Shown: positions 5,832 through 6,594 of the stretch, piece by piece
Position numbering within the stretch: the stretch's first letter is position 1
Layout: each line of letters begins with the position of its first letter
Assembly: GCA_018402095.1 (NCBI GenBank)
Contig: JAGYJO010000078.1
Span: 1-6,594, forward strand
Origin: a bacterium
GTDB taxonomy: Bacteria > Margulisbacteria > Marinamargulisbacteria > SXXA01
Length of the DNA: 6,594 bases
Direction: 5' to 3'
Position numbers and translations under genes: made by a program
The notes under the pieces: model-generated
The model's database searches: none
The model's input: the letters and a program-made list of their open reading frames with translations, nothing else
Told to the model about the DNA's origin: nothing

Positions 5832-6529
5832 TAGCGTTTTCCTCCAATGGGTCTTTCTGCAAAAATAGGGATTTTATAAGTGGCTATATCTTGCGCAATG
5901 AAAGCCAGTTTTTTGAGAAAAAATCCAGACTCTTCTGATGATGCATTTTGTTTGTCGATAAAAATTTGATCGGTTTGAAGTGAAAACTCACTTTTTTTAG
6001 AATTACCCCCAACGGTTTCTACCAATTCTATTTTATGGGGTTCGATCAAGAGTGAATAGAATGGCATTCCAGAGGATTTCTCAGAATTGGTTGCATAATA
6101 AAACTTCGCATTGGAAAACAGTGTGCCCATATGACTGGTTAGGTATTGCCGAATATCGCTTAGCCATAGTTTTGTTTTTTCTGGAGAGTTTTGAGGTGAA
6201 CGACCTTTTTTAGATAAAATACTATGCATATCTACAAAGGCATGAAGTAATGGATTTTGCACGATGATAGCCCCTCTTCCTAAATCTTTTACGACGCTCG
6301 TATTCCCTTTTTTTCTGCTTCTGAAAACATCGTTTTTTTCTGTTTCTTTTTGAGGGGACTTGGAGACAAATAGTCCCCCAATACAAAAAAACGGCTTGGC
6401 TTTTCCGCGTAATGCAAACAGTTTCAAAATGCTGCCGTTGGTCACTGAGCGTAGTCGATGGGTCTTATCCCTGGAAGCCCCCTGGTGTAGTATATGGTTA
6501 CAATAGGGGGCTGTTGCAAAATGCACCAT
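5831..6529 (-). CDS. Protein of unknown function, start uncertain
   Basis: The frame is open for 232 codons from ATG 6529, which lies three codons after an in-frame TGA. I recognise no family. The best-supported part is the last 140-odd residues. These contain a hydrophobic patch VQNPLLHAFVDMHSIL (90-105) and a basic stretch. An alternating hydrophobic/polar region (120-195: LWLSDIRQYL, FYYATN, FYSLLIEPHKIELVETVGG) suggests a small alpha/beta fold, and a final helix (203-218) is followed by PIFAERPIGGKR. The first 48 or so codons run through inverted repeats and a T7 run and lack a ribosome-binding site. The true start may therefore be GTG 6262 (143 residues), preceded by a GGAAGAGGGG stretch with GAGG ten bases before it. 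The stop is coupled to the next gene (TAATG). If the long form were real, it would have a basic N-terminus without a clean signal peptide. Confidence 0.5.
   Translation of the reverse strand: MVHFATAPYCNHILHQGASRDKTHRLRSVTNGSILKLFALRGKAKPFFCIGGLFVSKSPQKETEKNDVFRSRKKGNTSVVKDLGRGAIIVQNPLLHAFVDMHSILSKKGRSPQNSPEKTKLWLSDIRQYLTSHMGTLFSNAKFYYATNSEKSSGMPFYSLLIEPHKIELVETVGGNSKKSEFSLQTDQIFIDKQNASSEESGFFLKKLAFIAQDIATYKIPIFAERPIGGKR
5841..5845 (-). promoter_or_regulatory. Ribosome-binding site of the 138-residue protein
   Basis: GGAGG on the minus strand lies nine bases before ATG 5831, within the final Gly-Gly codons of the upstream gene. Together with the TAATG stop-start overlap it indicates coupled re-initiation and supports both frames being real genes. 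Confidence 0.7.
6354..6378. repeat. Inverted repeat GGGGACT/AGTCCCC
   Basis: A perfect 7-bp stem (6354-6360 with 6372-6378) encloses an 11-base loop. No T run follows in either direction, so it is not an obvious terminator. It lies between the T7-associated structure and the more probable coding part of the minus-strand gene. Confidence 0.5.
6385..6439 (-). terminator. Possible intrinsic terminator reading leftward
   Basis: On the minus strand AACGGC (6439-6434) can pair with GCCGTT (6395-6390), whose last two T's run on into a T7 tract (6391-6385). The intervening 38 bases have only weak internal pairing, so the structure is loose. If real, it would end a transcript entering from beyond the right edge. 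It would also argue that the minus-strand gene starts to its left. Confidence 0.25.
6476..6512. repeat. GC-rich hairpin within a repeat-like region
   Basis: AGCCCCCT (6476-6483) and AGGGGGCT (6505-6512) form a perfect 8-bp stem. Further inner pairing of TGTA (6486-6489) with TACA (6499-6502) follows a short internal mismatch. The right arm runs directly into CTGTTGCAAAATGC, which resembles the terminal sequences of several insertion-sequence families. The element is in the 5' part of the open frame of the last minus-strand gene. Confidence 0.6.
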
Positions 6530-6540
6530 GCGGCGTCAGT

Positions 6541-6594
6541 ACTCGCCAAAAAAATCCTCATTTACGCTCAGTAAACTCCGGTTTTTTTGACTCG
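6541..6594. repeat. A7/T7 inverted-repeat element at the right edge
   Basis: A7 (6548-6554) and T7 (6582-6588) flank an inner stem of TTTAC (6561-6565) and GTAAA (6571-6575) with loop GCTCA. The pentamer ACTCG occurs as a direct repeat just outside both runs (6541-6545 and 6590-6594). The arrangement looks like a dispersed intergenic repeat or a bidirectional terminator. It is cut by the window end, and no gene is visible in 6530-6594. Confidence 0.5.

Overview
The window comes from a bacterial chromosome using the standard genetic code: TGA, TAA and TAG all act as stops and TGG reads as Trp. The farnesyl-diphosphate-synthase-type C-terminus and the ispA-dxs neighbourhood suit a proteobacterium. 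The Dxs sequence is divergent (GDA instead of GDG, SHQ instead of GHQ), and a dispersed-repeat-like region lies at the right edge. These hint at an unusual, possibly host-associated lineage, but I cannot fix the taxon from sequence alone.

Positions 1-3703 (+ strand) are a compact operon: the 3' end of a polyprenyl diphosphate synthase (ispA/crtE type), a DUF212 'divergent PAP2' membrane protein, 1-deoxy-D-xylulose-5-phosphate synthase (dxs) and a tRNA-dihydrouridine synthase (dus). The first two junctions are 4-base ATGA overlaps and dus follows dxs after one base, so the genes are almost certainly co-transcribed. Dxs makes the first dedicated intermediate of the MEP isoprenoid pathway, and the synthase condenses the C5 units into longer prenyl diphosphates. 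The DUF212 protein may act on a lipid or prenyl phosphate at the membrane. Dus modifies tRNA and is probably only a passenger. A 10-bp stem-loop with the dus stop codon in its loop probably ends the operon.

Positions 3714-6529 (- strand) face the operon and carry three genes whose families I do not recognise. From upstream to downstream they are a 232-codon reading frame of uncertain start, a 138-residue hydrophilic protein, and a 547-residue Thr-rich protein. The last has three hydrophobic segments, a Cys-containing presumed exterior domain and a Pro-Thr repeat linker. The first two genes overlap as TAATG and appear translationally coupled. The third has its own good ribosome-binding site behind a hairpin.

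Positions about 6350-6594 are dense in inverted repeats: a 7-bp stem, an AACGGC/GCCGTT pair next to a T7 run, an 8-bp GC-rich stem, and an A7/T7 element. They also contain a GGGGGCTGTTGCAAAATGC stretch resembling insertion-sequence ends. This looks like an intergenic repeat or mobile-element remnant, and the first minus-strand reading frame runs into it.
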